Shown one piece after another: positions 14,340 through 20,454 of a stretch of DNA of 20,454 nucleotides (position 1 is its first letter; every line of letters begins with the position of its first letter). Origin of the DNA: CAYSPU01 sp964432995 (GTDB lineage Bacteria; Verrucomicrobiota; Verrucomicrobiia; Limisphaerales; JAHDYP01). The notes beneath the pieces were generated by a model. It saw only the letters and a list, made by a program, of their open reading frames with translations, ran no database searches and had not been told where the DNA came from. A program made the translations under genes and the position numbers. The stretch covers positions 1 to 20,454 of the forward strand of contig CAYSPU010000090.1 in NCBI GenBank assembly GCA_964432995.1, written 5' to 3'.

Positions 14340-14360
14340 CTCGTTTAGCGTGAAGCTGTC

Positions 14361-15626
14361 ATGACCAAATCCCTCAACACCAAACTCGCCGAGATCAAGG
14401 CCAACCCGAACTCGCGCGCCTTCATCCTCGCCGACGCCAAGGACGCCGACATGGCCTTCGGCGTGCGCGCTCCGGGACCGCGCTCGTATCTCTCCGCGCG
14501 CGGCGAGCGCCCGGCCCGCTTCTCGCCCGAGGTCTGGACCCGCGACGAGTTCGGGTATCGGAACCTGCCGGAGTTCCTCGACGTGATCCGCGAAGTCACG
14601 CGCCAGGGATTGGTCGACATCATGTTGATGTCCGCTTACGTCAGCGAGCAACTCGCGCTCAAGGAGGGACTGTTCCGCGACTCGCCCGTCACGCCCGCCG
14701 CCCGCGCCAACGACACCACCGACATCTGGGCCATCCGCCACGGCGCTTACACCCGCGAGCCGGCCCAACCGTTCCGCACCGCCACCATCGACCACATCCA
14801 GTGCGGTCAGATCGCCTGCGACCGCACCGGCGGCGAGTTCCCCGGCGCCAACCTCGGCCTCTACTCCGTCACCTTCGTCAACCAGCTCGACGCCGATCGC
14901 GAGACCCTCCGCTGGTTCAAGGAATTCCGCGAGGAAGCCGAGCGCAAGCAGTTCCGATACTTCCTCGAGGTGTTTGATCCCAACGTGCTGACGGGCGTGC
15001 CGCCCGAGAAACTCGGCGAGTTCATTAACGACCAGATCCTCCGCAGCCTCGCCGGCGTCACCGAAGCCGGCCGGCCACTCTTCCTCAAGATCGTCTACCA
15101 CGGACCCCGCGCCCTGGAAGAACTCGCCCAATACGACCCCCAGCTCGTTGTCGGCATCCTCGGCGGCAGCGCCGGCACCACCTACGACGCCTTCCGTCTC
15201 ATCCACGACGCCCAGAAATACGGCGCCCGTGTTGCCCTGTTCGGACGCAAGATCAACAACGCCGAACACCAGCTCGCCTTCATCGAAATGCTCCGCCTCA
15301 TCACCGACGGCCGGATCGGACCCGAGGAAGCCGTCCGCGCCTACCACGGCGTCCTGCAAGGCAAGGGGATCCGCCCCCGTCTCCCGCTCGAGAAAGACCT
15401 CGAACTCACCGACCAAGCGATGAGCAAAGGTGGCAGCGGATCCCGCGGCACGGTCTCCGTGCGCAACAATCCCCTCGCCCAACCGACCAGCCCAACGCCC
15501 AAGCCCGCCGCGACCGAGAGTGTTACCTGGCCAACCAAACCGGATGGCGCACCCGACTTCGCCGCCATGACCCCCGCCCAACGCCACGCCTACGACCAGG
15601 ACCGCCTCCGCCGTCGCTTCGGATGA
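14361..15626 (+). CDS. Uncharacterised TIM-barrel protein resembling class I (DhnA-type) aldolases
   Basis: The 421-residue protein is of uncertain function. Visible pieces suit the DhnA/LacD class I aldolase fold: an early ADAKDADMAFG (24-34), FLKIVYHGPRAL with Lys243 as a possible Schiff-base lysine, and a phosphate-loop-like GILGGSAGTTYDAFRLIHDAQKYGAR (in part, 265-290) followed by VALFGRKI. I recall similar proteins in PVC genomes annotated only as hypothetical or beta/alpha-barrel. After about residue 355 a Ser/Gly/Thr/Pro linker leads to a terminal charged helix (MTPAQRHAYDQDRLRRRFG), possibly a targeting or docking tail. It is separated from the glycosidase by 568 bases of repeats, so it has its own transcript or weak coupling. 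A phosphorylated sugar substrate is a guess. Confidence 0.6.
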   Translation: MTKSLNTKLAEIKANPNSRAFILADAKDADMAFGVRAPGPRSYLSARGERPARFSPEVWTRDEFGYRNLPEFLDVIREVTRQGLVDIMLMSAYVSEQLALKEGLFRDSPVTPAARANDTTDIWAIRHGAYTREPAQPFRTATIDHIQCGQIACDRTGGEFPGANLGLYSVTFVNQLDADRETLRWFKEFREEAERKQFRYFLEVFDPNVLTGVPPEKLGEFINDQILRSLAGVTEAGRPLFLKIVYHGPRALEELAQYDPQLVVGILGGSAGTTYDAFRLIHDAQKYGARVALFGRKINNAEHQLAFIEMLRLITDGRIGPEEAVRAYHGVLQGKGIRPRLPLEKDLELTDQAMSKGGSGSRGTVSVRNNPLAQPTSPTPKPAATESVTWPTKPDGAPDFAAMTPAQRHAYDQDRLRRRFG

Positions 15627-15947
15627 AGCACCGCGGATCAAGCAGATGACCGGAGGCTAGGGAGAGCACCGCGGATGCCGCGGATGAACGCGGATCGGGC
15701 TGAAGGCAGGAGAGGGTAGAGAGGAGAGCGAAGAGAGGGCGGAGGACAGACGACGGAGGCCTTCATGAAGGAAAGACACGAGTCAAATTCGCGGTCATTT
15801 GCGGGATTCGCTTTGCACGGCACGCGAACCGCTGGACGTCGGCGAGGACTCCGCATACTGTTGCGGTGATGAACCCAAGGAGGGTGGCGGTGCGGATGCG
15901 GTCGAGATAAGATTCGAAACCAGCTGGACCCCGGGGCTGAGACTACC
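15627..15947. other. Low-complexity repeat spacer before the recQ-like gene
   Basis: No gene is seen. The 12-mer AGCACCGCGGAT occurs at 15627-15638 and 15665-15676, followed by GCGGATGAACGCGGAT-like repeats and a purine-rich run (about 15708-15760) with GAGAGG, GAGGACA and GACGACGGAGG. The purine run and CCGCGGAT units reappear reverse-complemented at about 19105-19270. GGAGGG at 15881 is too far from the GTG start at 15948 to serve it. Confidence 0.6.
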
Positions 15948-18026
15948 GTGAACGACTACAATGCGACACGCGCGCTCGAGTTGCTCCGTTTGGGCACGGA
16001 GAAACCCGCCAGCGTCTTTCACGTGGGCCAGGAGGCGGCCATCCGACATGTGGTCGAGGGGCGGGGACGGCTGCTCGTAGTGGAGAAGACCGGTTGGGGG
16101 AAGAGCTTCGTCTATTTCATCGCTGCCAAGCTCCTGCGCGAGCGAGGCCTGGGGCCGGCGCTTCTGGTCTCCCCGCTCCTGGCGCTGATGCGCAACCAGA
16201 TTGCCGCGGCGACGCGCATGGGTGTTACGGCGGCGACCATCAACTCGGAGAACCAGGAAGACTGGCAAGCGGTGGAGACGAGGTTGGCTCGAGATGAGGT
16301 GGATCTTCTGCTGATCTCACCTGAGCGCCTGGCCAACGAGCATTTCCGCGACGCGGTCCTCGCCCCGATTGCCGGCCGGATCTCCTTGCTGGTCGTGGAC
16401 GAGGCCCACTGCATTTCGGATTGGGGACACGACTTTCGCCCGCACTATCGGTTCATCGAACGCATGGTCCGCACGCTGCCGCCGAACCTACGCCTACTGG
16501 CAACAACGGCGACGGCAAACAATCGAGTGCTTGCGGACCTGCAGAGTGTGCTGGGGCCGGAGCTGACCGTCTCGCGCGGGGAACTGGGTCGACCTTCGCT
16601 CCTGCTCCAGACGATGCGGATGCCAAGTCAAGCCGAACGCATGGGTTGGCTGGCAACTCATGTCCCCAGCCTCCGGGGCAGCGGTGTCATCTACTGTCTG
16701 ACGGTGCGCGACGCGGTGCAGGTGGCGGGGTGGCTGCAATCCCAGGGCATCCAGGCGGAGTCCTATAGCGGAGAGACCGGTGAGCGACGCGTCGAGCTCG
16801 AGAACGCGCTGCTCCAGAACCGGGTCAAGGTCCTGGTGGCCACCACCGCCTTGGGGATGGGCTTCGACAAACCCGATCTCGCCTTCGTGATCCACTATCA
16901 GACGCCCGGTTCGGTAGTGGCCTATTACCAGCAGGTGGGCCGGGCTGGACGCCAACTGACCGCGGCACACGGCGTGTTGCTGAGCGGCGCGGAAGAATCG
17001 GACATCAACGACTACTTCATCGAAAGCGCGTTCCCTTCTCGAGAGGAAGTCGCCCAAGTCCTCGAAGCTCTCCGACCGGCTGCCGCCGGGCTTTCGATCA
17101 ACGAACTCATGGCGCAAGTGAACGTCCGCCGCAGCCGAATCGAGAAAACGCTGCAGCTCCTTTCGCTGGAATCGCCCGCCCCCGTTGTGAAACAAGGCAG
17201 CAAGTGGCGACTCACAGCCGCCCCCCTCACAGGTGCCTTCTGGGAACGGGCCGAGCGATTGACCGCCCTGAGACGAATCGAACAACAGCAGATGCAGGAA
17301 TACGTAGCTCTCAAGAACAGTCACATGGAGTTCCTGATCCGCGCTCTCGACGGCGACCCCGGCCAGCACGCGCCACCGGTCATTCGCCCCCTGCCCGCAT
17401 CCGCGGACCCGCTGCTGGTGCAGGAAGCGGTGGCGTTCCTCCGCCGCACCAGCTTGCCCTTCGAGCCGCGACGGCTGTGGCCCACGGGCGGATTGCCGCA
17501 CCTGAACGTCACCGGCCGAATCCCTCCGGACCGCCAAGCGCAACCCGGCCGCGTCCTCTGCGTTTGGGGCGACGCCGGCTGGGGCTCCTTGGTCCGCCAG
17601 GGGAAGTCCCAGACTGGACGGTTTGCCGACCAGCTCATCGAGGCGGCAGCGGCGATGGTCCGCTCCTGGGCACCGCAACCCGCACCCGCCTGGGTCACCT
17701 GCATCCCCTCACGCCGCCATCCGAACCTCGTGCCGGACTTTGCTCGTCGACTCGCGGTTGCACTGCGCCTGCCCTTCCAACCGGTGCTCGAGCAGACCGA
17801 TGACCGGCCGGCGCAGAAGCAAATGGCCAACAGCAGTCAACAGGCGCGGAACGTCGATGGCTCGTTGCGGGTACAAGGACCACTCCCGGCTGGCCCCGTG
17901 CTGCTGGTCGATGATATGGTGGACTCCCGATGGACGCTGACCGTTGCCGCATATCTCTTGACGACCCACGGGAGCGGGCCGGTCCATCCGCTCGCGCTCG
18001 CCTCGACCGCGCACGCTGACGAATGA
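15948..18026 (+). CDS. RecQ-type DNA helicase fused to a ComF-like phosphoribosyltransferase
   Basis: The protein has 692 residues from GTG. Superfamily 2 helicase motifs: EKTGWGKS (Walker A, 46-53), VSPLLALMRNQ (Ia), VVDEAHCISDWGHDFRP (149-165, DEAH and RecQ aromatic loop), ATTATA (III), VIYCLTVRDA (IV), VATTALGMGFDKPDL (V) and YYQQVGRAGR (VI, 326-335). A winged-helix-like segment follows at about 365-425. The RecQ zinc module position (about 450-480) has no cysteine at all. The C-terminal third is a PRTase: GKSQTGRFADQL, VTCIPSRRHPNLVPDFARRL, and the PRPP loop VLLVDDMVDSRWT (651-663) with Asp655, Asp656 and Asp659. The WGKS variant and the fusion match a RecQ-ComF family I recall from actinobacteria. 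It overlaps dprA by ATGA. Likely roles are DNA processing, uptake or defence; which one is unknown. Confidence 0.9.
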   Translation: MNDYNATRALELLRLGTEKPASVFHVGQEAAIRHVVEGRGRLLVVEKTGWGKSFVYFIAAKLLRERGLGPALLVSPLLALMRNQIAAATRMGVTAATINSENQEDWQAVETRLARDEVDLLLISPERLANEHFRDAVLAPIAGRISLLVVDEAHCISDWGHDFRPHYRFIERMVRTLPPNLRLLATTATANNRVLADLQSVLGPELTVSRGELGRPSLLLQTMRMPSQAERMGWLATHVPSLRGSGVIYCLTVRDAVQVAGWLQSQGIQAESYSGETGERRVELENALLQNRVKVLVATTALGMGFDKPDLAFVIHYQTPGSVVAYYQQVGRAGRQLTAAHGVLLSGAEESDINDYFIESAFPSREEVAQVLEALRPAAAGLSINELMAQVNVRRSRIEKTLQLLSLESPAPVVKQGSKWRLTAAPLTGAFWERAERLTALRRIEQQQMQEYVALKNSHMEFLIRALDGDPGQHAPPVIRPLPASADPLLVQEAVAFLRRTSLPFEPRRLWPTGGLPHLNVTGRIPPDRQAQPGRVLCVWGDAGWGSLVRQGKSQTGRFADQLIEAAAAMVRSWAPQPAPAWVTCIPSRRHPNLVPDFARRLAVALRLPFQPVLEQTDDRPAQKQMANSSQQARNVDGSLRVQGPLPAGPVLLVDDMVDSRWTLTVAAYLLTTHGSGPVHPLALASTAHADE

Positions 18027-19042
18027 TGACGCCGCTGTCCGCCAACACGCAGGCGATCCTCCTGCTCACCGCTCCGCTCCTCCTGGGGCGCAGCGAGGAT
18101 TCCCCGGAGCTGCTCACTAGCGGCGAATACAACCGTCTCGCCCGCGCCCTTCGCGAGAAACGTCGACAACCCGCCGATCTCATCGGGCCCGACGCGGCGG
18201 AGACCGTCGAATTGGCCGCGGCGTCCCTGGGTCACTCCCGGATCGAGAGTCTGCTCGGCCGCGGATTCCTGCTGAGCCAGGCGGTGGATCACTGGAATGC
18301 GCGCGCGATCTGGGTCGTCGGGCGCGCGGACAGCTCCTATCCGCCGAGGATCAAGACGCTGCTCAAAGAGGATGCGCCCCCGCTGCTGTACGGATGTGGA
18401 GAGGCCGCCTTGCTCGGTACCGGAGGTCTGGCAGTGGTCGGCTCCCGGCAGGTGGACGACGAACTGATCCGCTACACCGAGGACGTCGGACGGCTCGCGG
18501 CGCAAGCCCGGCGCACCCTCATTTCCGGGGGGGCCAAGGGCATCGACCGGGCCGCGATGAACGGGGCCCTGCAGGCGGGCGGGACGGTCGTGGGTGTCCT
18601 CGCCGATAGTCTCGAGCGCGCCGCTTTGGCCCGCGATCACCGCGAGCCCCTGATGGATCGGCGACTGGTTTTCGTCTCGCCCTACGATCCGGCCGCCGGC
18701 TTCAACGTGGGCCACGCCATGCAGCGGAACAAGCTGATCTACGCCCTGGCCGACGCCGCGCTGGTGGTCACTGCAGATTTCGAGAAAGGCGGAACCTGGG
18801 CCGGGGCGATCGAACAGTTGGAGCGATTGCATCTCGTACCACTGTTCGTCCGCGGCGGAACCCACACCGGCAAAGGCAACGCCGCCCTGCGGCAACACGG
18901 AGCGCAACTGTGGCCCGACCCACACAATGCCGAGCAACTCGAGGCCGCACTGGCCGGTGCCGCCGCCGCGGCGAGCGCCCAACCCCAACAGGAATTGCTC
19001 TCCTTCGAGCTGCGCGACGACAACACCAACCCTCTTCCTTAG
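18023..19042 (+). CDS. dprA: DprA/Smf-like DNA-processing protein
   Basis: The 339-residue protein starts within the helicase stop (ATGA), so the two are translationally coupled. The Rossmann-like DprA core is clear: LAVVGSRQVDDELI (136-149), TLISGGAKGIDRAAMNGALQAGG (in part, 165-187), VVGVLADSLERAAL, FNVGHAMQRNKLIYALADAALVV (in part, 227-249) and EKGGTWAGAIEQL (254-266). Canonical DprA has SGLARGID..AH and KSGSLxTA; here the His after GID is Met and the SG motif is GGTWAGA. Together with the N-terminal extension (1-95), this marks a divergent branch. Classic DprA loads RecA on incoming single strands during transformation. Its pairing with a RecQ-PRTase fusion suggests a dedicated module rather than the housekeeping dprA. 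Confidence 0.88.
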   Translation: MMTPLSANTQAILLLTAPLLLGRSEDSPELLTSGEYNRLARALREKRRQPADLIGPDAAETVELAAASLGHSRIESLLGRGFLLSQAVDHWNARAIWVVGRADSSYPPRIKTLLKEDAPPLLYGCGEAALLGTGGLAVVGSRQVDDELIRYTEDVGRLAAQARRTLISGGAKGIDRAAMNGALQAGGTVVGVLADSLERAALARDHREPLMDRRLVFVSPYDPAAGFNVGHAMQRNKLIYALADAALVVTADFEKGGTWAGAIEQLERLHLVPLFVRGGTHTGKGNAALRQHGAQLWPDPHNAEQLEAALAGAAAAASAQPQQELLSFELRDDNTNPLP

Positions 19043-19313
19043 CCGGCGCGTCGGGTCTTTCCGGTCGTGCTTCTTGAGTCACTCGCGGTCCTTCCCCGTA
19101 TTTGGAGCATTCCGCGGTTCCTCCCCCCTCTATCCGCGCCCATCGGCGCCATCCGCGGTTCTCACGATCATGCCGTCTTCTGTCCTCTGTCCTCTGTCCT
19201 CCGTCGTCCGTCCTCTCTCCCCGCTCCTCTCTCTCCTCTCCTTCGGCCAGCGCCCATCTGCGGTTCAACCTAAACTTGATTCTTAACGCCTGACCCTGGA
19301 GCATCGTCCCCGC
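19043..19313. other. Pyrimidine-rich repeat spacer after dprA
   Basis: No gene is seen. It contains ATCCGCGG units, three tandem TGTCCTC heptamers (19181-19201), CCTCCGTCGTC (19198-19208) and a CTCTC-rich run. Its reverse complement resembles the spacer at 15627-15780, so the recQ/dprA pair is bracketed by related sequence in inverted orientation. Confidence 0.6.
19181..19201 (+). repeat. Heptanucleotide tandem repeat, (TGTCCTC)3
   Basis: Three exact copies of TGTCCTC lie in tandem within the C/T-rich spacer after dprA. Confidence 0.9.
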
Positions 19314-20454
19314 ATGAACTCCCGCGAACGACTCCAGACCACCCTGAACCACCAACAGCCGGATCGCGTCTGCGTCGACTTCGGCGCCACCCCTGTCACC
19401 GGCATCCACGTCTCGGTCGTCCACCGCCTCCGCCAGCGGCTCCTCGGCGACCCCCATCACCTGGTCCGGACGATCGAACCCTACCAGATGCTCGGGGAGA
19501 TCGACGACGACCTGCGCCAGGCCCTGGGGATCGACGTGATCGGCACACTAGCCCGAAAATCCATGTTCGCGACCGAAGGGAAGGACTGGATTCCGTTCAC
19601 GCTGTTCGATGGCACCACCTGCCTGGTCCCCGGCGCGTTCCGCGTGACCAAGGCGCCGGACGGCGGCTGGCTCATCTACCCGGAAGGCGATCGCTCCGTC
19701 CCCCCCAGCGGCCATATGCCCGAGGGCGGCTACTTCTTCGACACGATCATTCGCCAGGAACCGATCGACGACGCGAAGCTGGATCCGGCGGACAACCTCG
19801 AGGAGTTTCGCGTCTTCGGGGAGGAGGACCTGGCGTATTACCGGGCGCGGAAGGAATGGTATGCGTCGCGGCGCGAGTGCGGCGCGATTGTCGTGGTGCC
19901 GGGGGCCGCGTTTGGCGACATTGCCCTCGTGCCGGCCCCCTTTCTGAAACACCCCAAAGGCATCCGCGACGTTCAGGAGTGGTACATGTCCACCAAAACC
20001 CGGCGCGACTACGTCTACGCCGTCTTTGAGAAGCAGTGCGCACTCGCCCTCCAAAACCTGAACACGCTGATCGATCTCCTGGGCGACACGGTGCAGGCGG
20101 CCATGATCACGGGCACGGACTTCGGCACGCAACACGGTCCGTTCATCTCGTTGGCGTCCTATCGGGACCTGTTCAAGCCTTTCCACCAGCGCGTCAACGA
20201 GGTCGTCCACCGCCGGTCCAACTGGAAGACCTTCATCCACTCCTGCGGGTCGGTCTACAAGCTGATCCCGGATTTCATCGAGGCCGGCTTCGACATCCTC
20301 AATCCGGTCCAATGCTCCGCCGCGGAAATGGACGCCGCCCGGCTGAAACGCGAGTTCGGCAAGGACCTGGTCTTCTGGGGGGGCGGTGTGGACACGCAAC
20401 GCACGATCGCCTTCGGCACGCCACGCCAGGTCTACGACGAAGTGCGCCAGCGGA
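19314..20454 (+). CDS. Uroporphyrinogen decarboxylase / corrinoid methyltransferase (MtaA-like) family protein, 3' end cut by window
   Basis: The first 380 residues are visible; the frame is open to the window end. It begins MNSRERLQTTLNHQQPDRV, the standard opening of UroD-superfamily methyltransferases. It continues with VDFGATPVTGIHV, LGIDVIG, GTDFGTQHGPFISLASYRDL and FKPFHQRVNEVVH. FIHSCGSVYKLIPDFIEAGFDI contains His309-x-Cys311, the zinc-binding pair of MtaA-type methyltransferases, and LNPVQCSA and VFWGGGVDTQ follow. In PVC bacteria such proteins are numerous and often handle methyl groups with corrinoid partners; none is visible here. True heme-pathway UroD is less likely, since HxCGS belongs to the methyltransferase branch. 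The specific substrate is unknown. Confidence 0.85.
   Translation, partial: MNSRERLQTTLNHQQPDRVCVDFGATPVTGIHVSVVHRLRQRLLGDPHHLVRTIEPYQMLGEIDDDLRQALGIDVIGTLARKSMFATEGKDWIPFTLFDGTTCLVPGAFRVTKAPDGGWLIYPEGDRSVPPSGHMPEGGYFFDTIIRQEPIDDAKLDPADNLEEFRVFGEEDLAYYRARKEWYASRRECGAIVVVPGAAFGDIALVPAPFLKHPKGIRDVQEWYMSTKTRRDYVYAVFEKQCALALQNLNTLIDLLGDTVQAAMITGTDFGTQHGPFISLASYRDLFKPFHQRVNEVVHRRSNWKTFIHSCGSVYKLIPDFIEAGFDILNPVQCSAAEMDAARLKREFGKDLVFWGGGVDTQRTIAFGTPRQVYDEVRQR

Larger units (their letters stand above)
13793..14360. other. Repeat-dense spacer between glycosidase and aldolase-like gene
   Basis: No gene is supported; short open frames read as repeat-encoded peptides such as NVELPTSNVE, which are typical of heptamer arrays. 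The spacer contains an inverted REP pair (13864-13945), an inverted heptamer array (14035-14121) and two further REP-like palindromes (14191-14216, 14315-14339). Confidence 0.75.

Noticed and set aside
13773..14364. Open frames reading through the glycosidase-aldolase spacer
   Set aside because: Their translations are products of REP palindromes and heptamer arrays, without family similarity or a plausible start.
1..20454. tRNA, rRNA or riboswitch genes
   Set aside because: No cloverleaf with a conserved T-arm, no rRNA signature and no recognisable riboswitch core were seen on either strand by eye. A covariance-model scan was not possible.

Overview
The window is 20,454 bp of GC-rich bacterial DNA. 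It most resembles the Verrucomicrobiota or a related PVC lineage (Verrucomicrobiota, Lentisphaerota, Kiritimatiellota). Three things point there: a bacterial microcompartment (BMC) operon of the Planctomycetes/Verrucomicrobia sugar-phosphate type, an exosortase-sorted protein with a VPDSG-CTERM-like tail, and spacers full of heptanucleotide tandem repeats and GTAG-headed palindromes. The taxonomic placement is inference; no rRNA or tRNA gene was seen.

Layout. Bases 1-1098 hold the 3' part of a reading frame that begins as CTP synthase (pyrG) and switches in frame, near base 475, to a DUF1638 domain. This is either a real recombinant gene or an assembly chimera. A repeat-rich spacer of about 1 kb follows. 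On the minus strand come a VPDSG-CTERM surface protein and a DeoR-family regulator.

Divergent from the regulator, 3671-10148 is a compact plus-strand BMC operon: pduL phosphotransacylase, two BMC-H shell proteins, acetate kinase, a third BMC-H, a BMC-P pentamer protein, a CoA-acylating aldehyde dehydrogenase, two more BMC-P proteins and a class II sugar-phosphate aldolase. By analogy with the known family, the aldolase splits a deoxyhexulose phosphate (L-fuculose-1-P or L-rhamnulose-1-P) into DHAP and lactaldehyde. The dehydrogenase converts the aldehyde to acyl-CoA, PduL makes the acyl phosphate while recycling CoA inside the shell, and acetate kinase makes ATP. The aldehyde dehydrogenase and PduL (N-terminal) and the aldolase (C-terminal) carry amphipathic helices on linkers that look like encapsulation peptides. 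No BMC-T gene, sugar isomerase, kinase or lactaldehyde reductase is present here.

Downstream are a Tat-exported GH116-family glycosidase with an inserted beta-sandwich-like domain, and a TIM-barrel protein resembling class I (DhnA-type) aldolases. A GTAG-headed REP pair sits inside the glycosidase reading frame.

Bases 15948-19042 encode a translationally coupled pair: a RecQ-type helicase fused to a ComF-like phosphoribosyltransferase, and a DprA-like protein. The helicase lacks the zinc-binding cysteines expected of RecQ. The pair is bracketed by low-complexity repeats in inverted orientation and is the best candidate here for an under-described DNA-processing or defence module. The window ends inside a uroporphyrinogen decarboxylase / corrinoid methyltransferase-like gene (19314-end).

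Most other long open frames are antisense or out-of-frame shadows caused by high GC.
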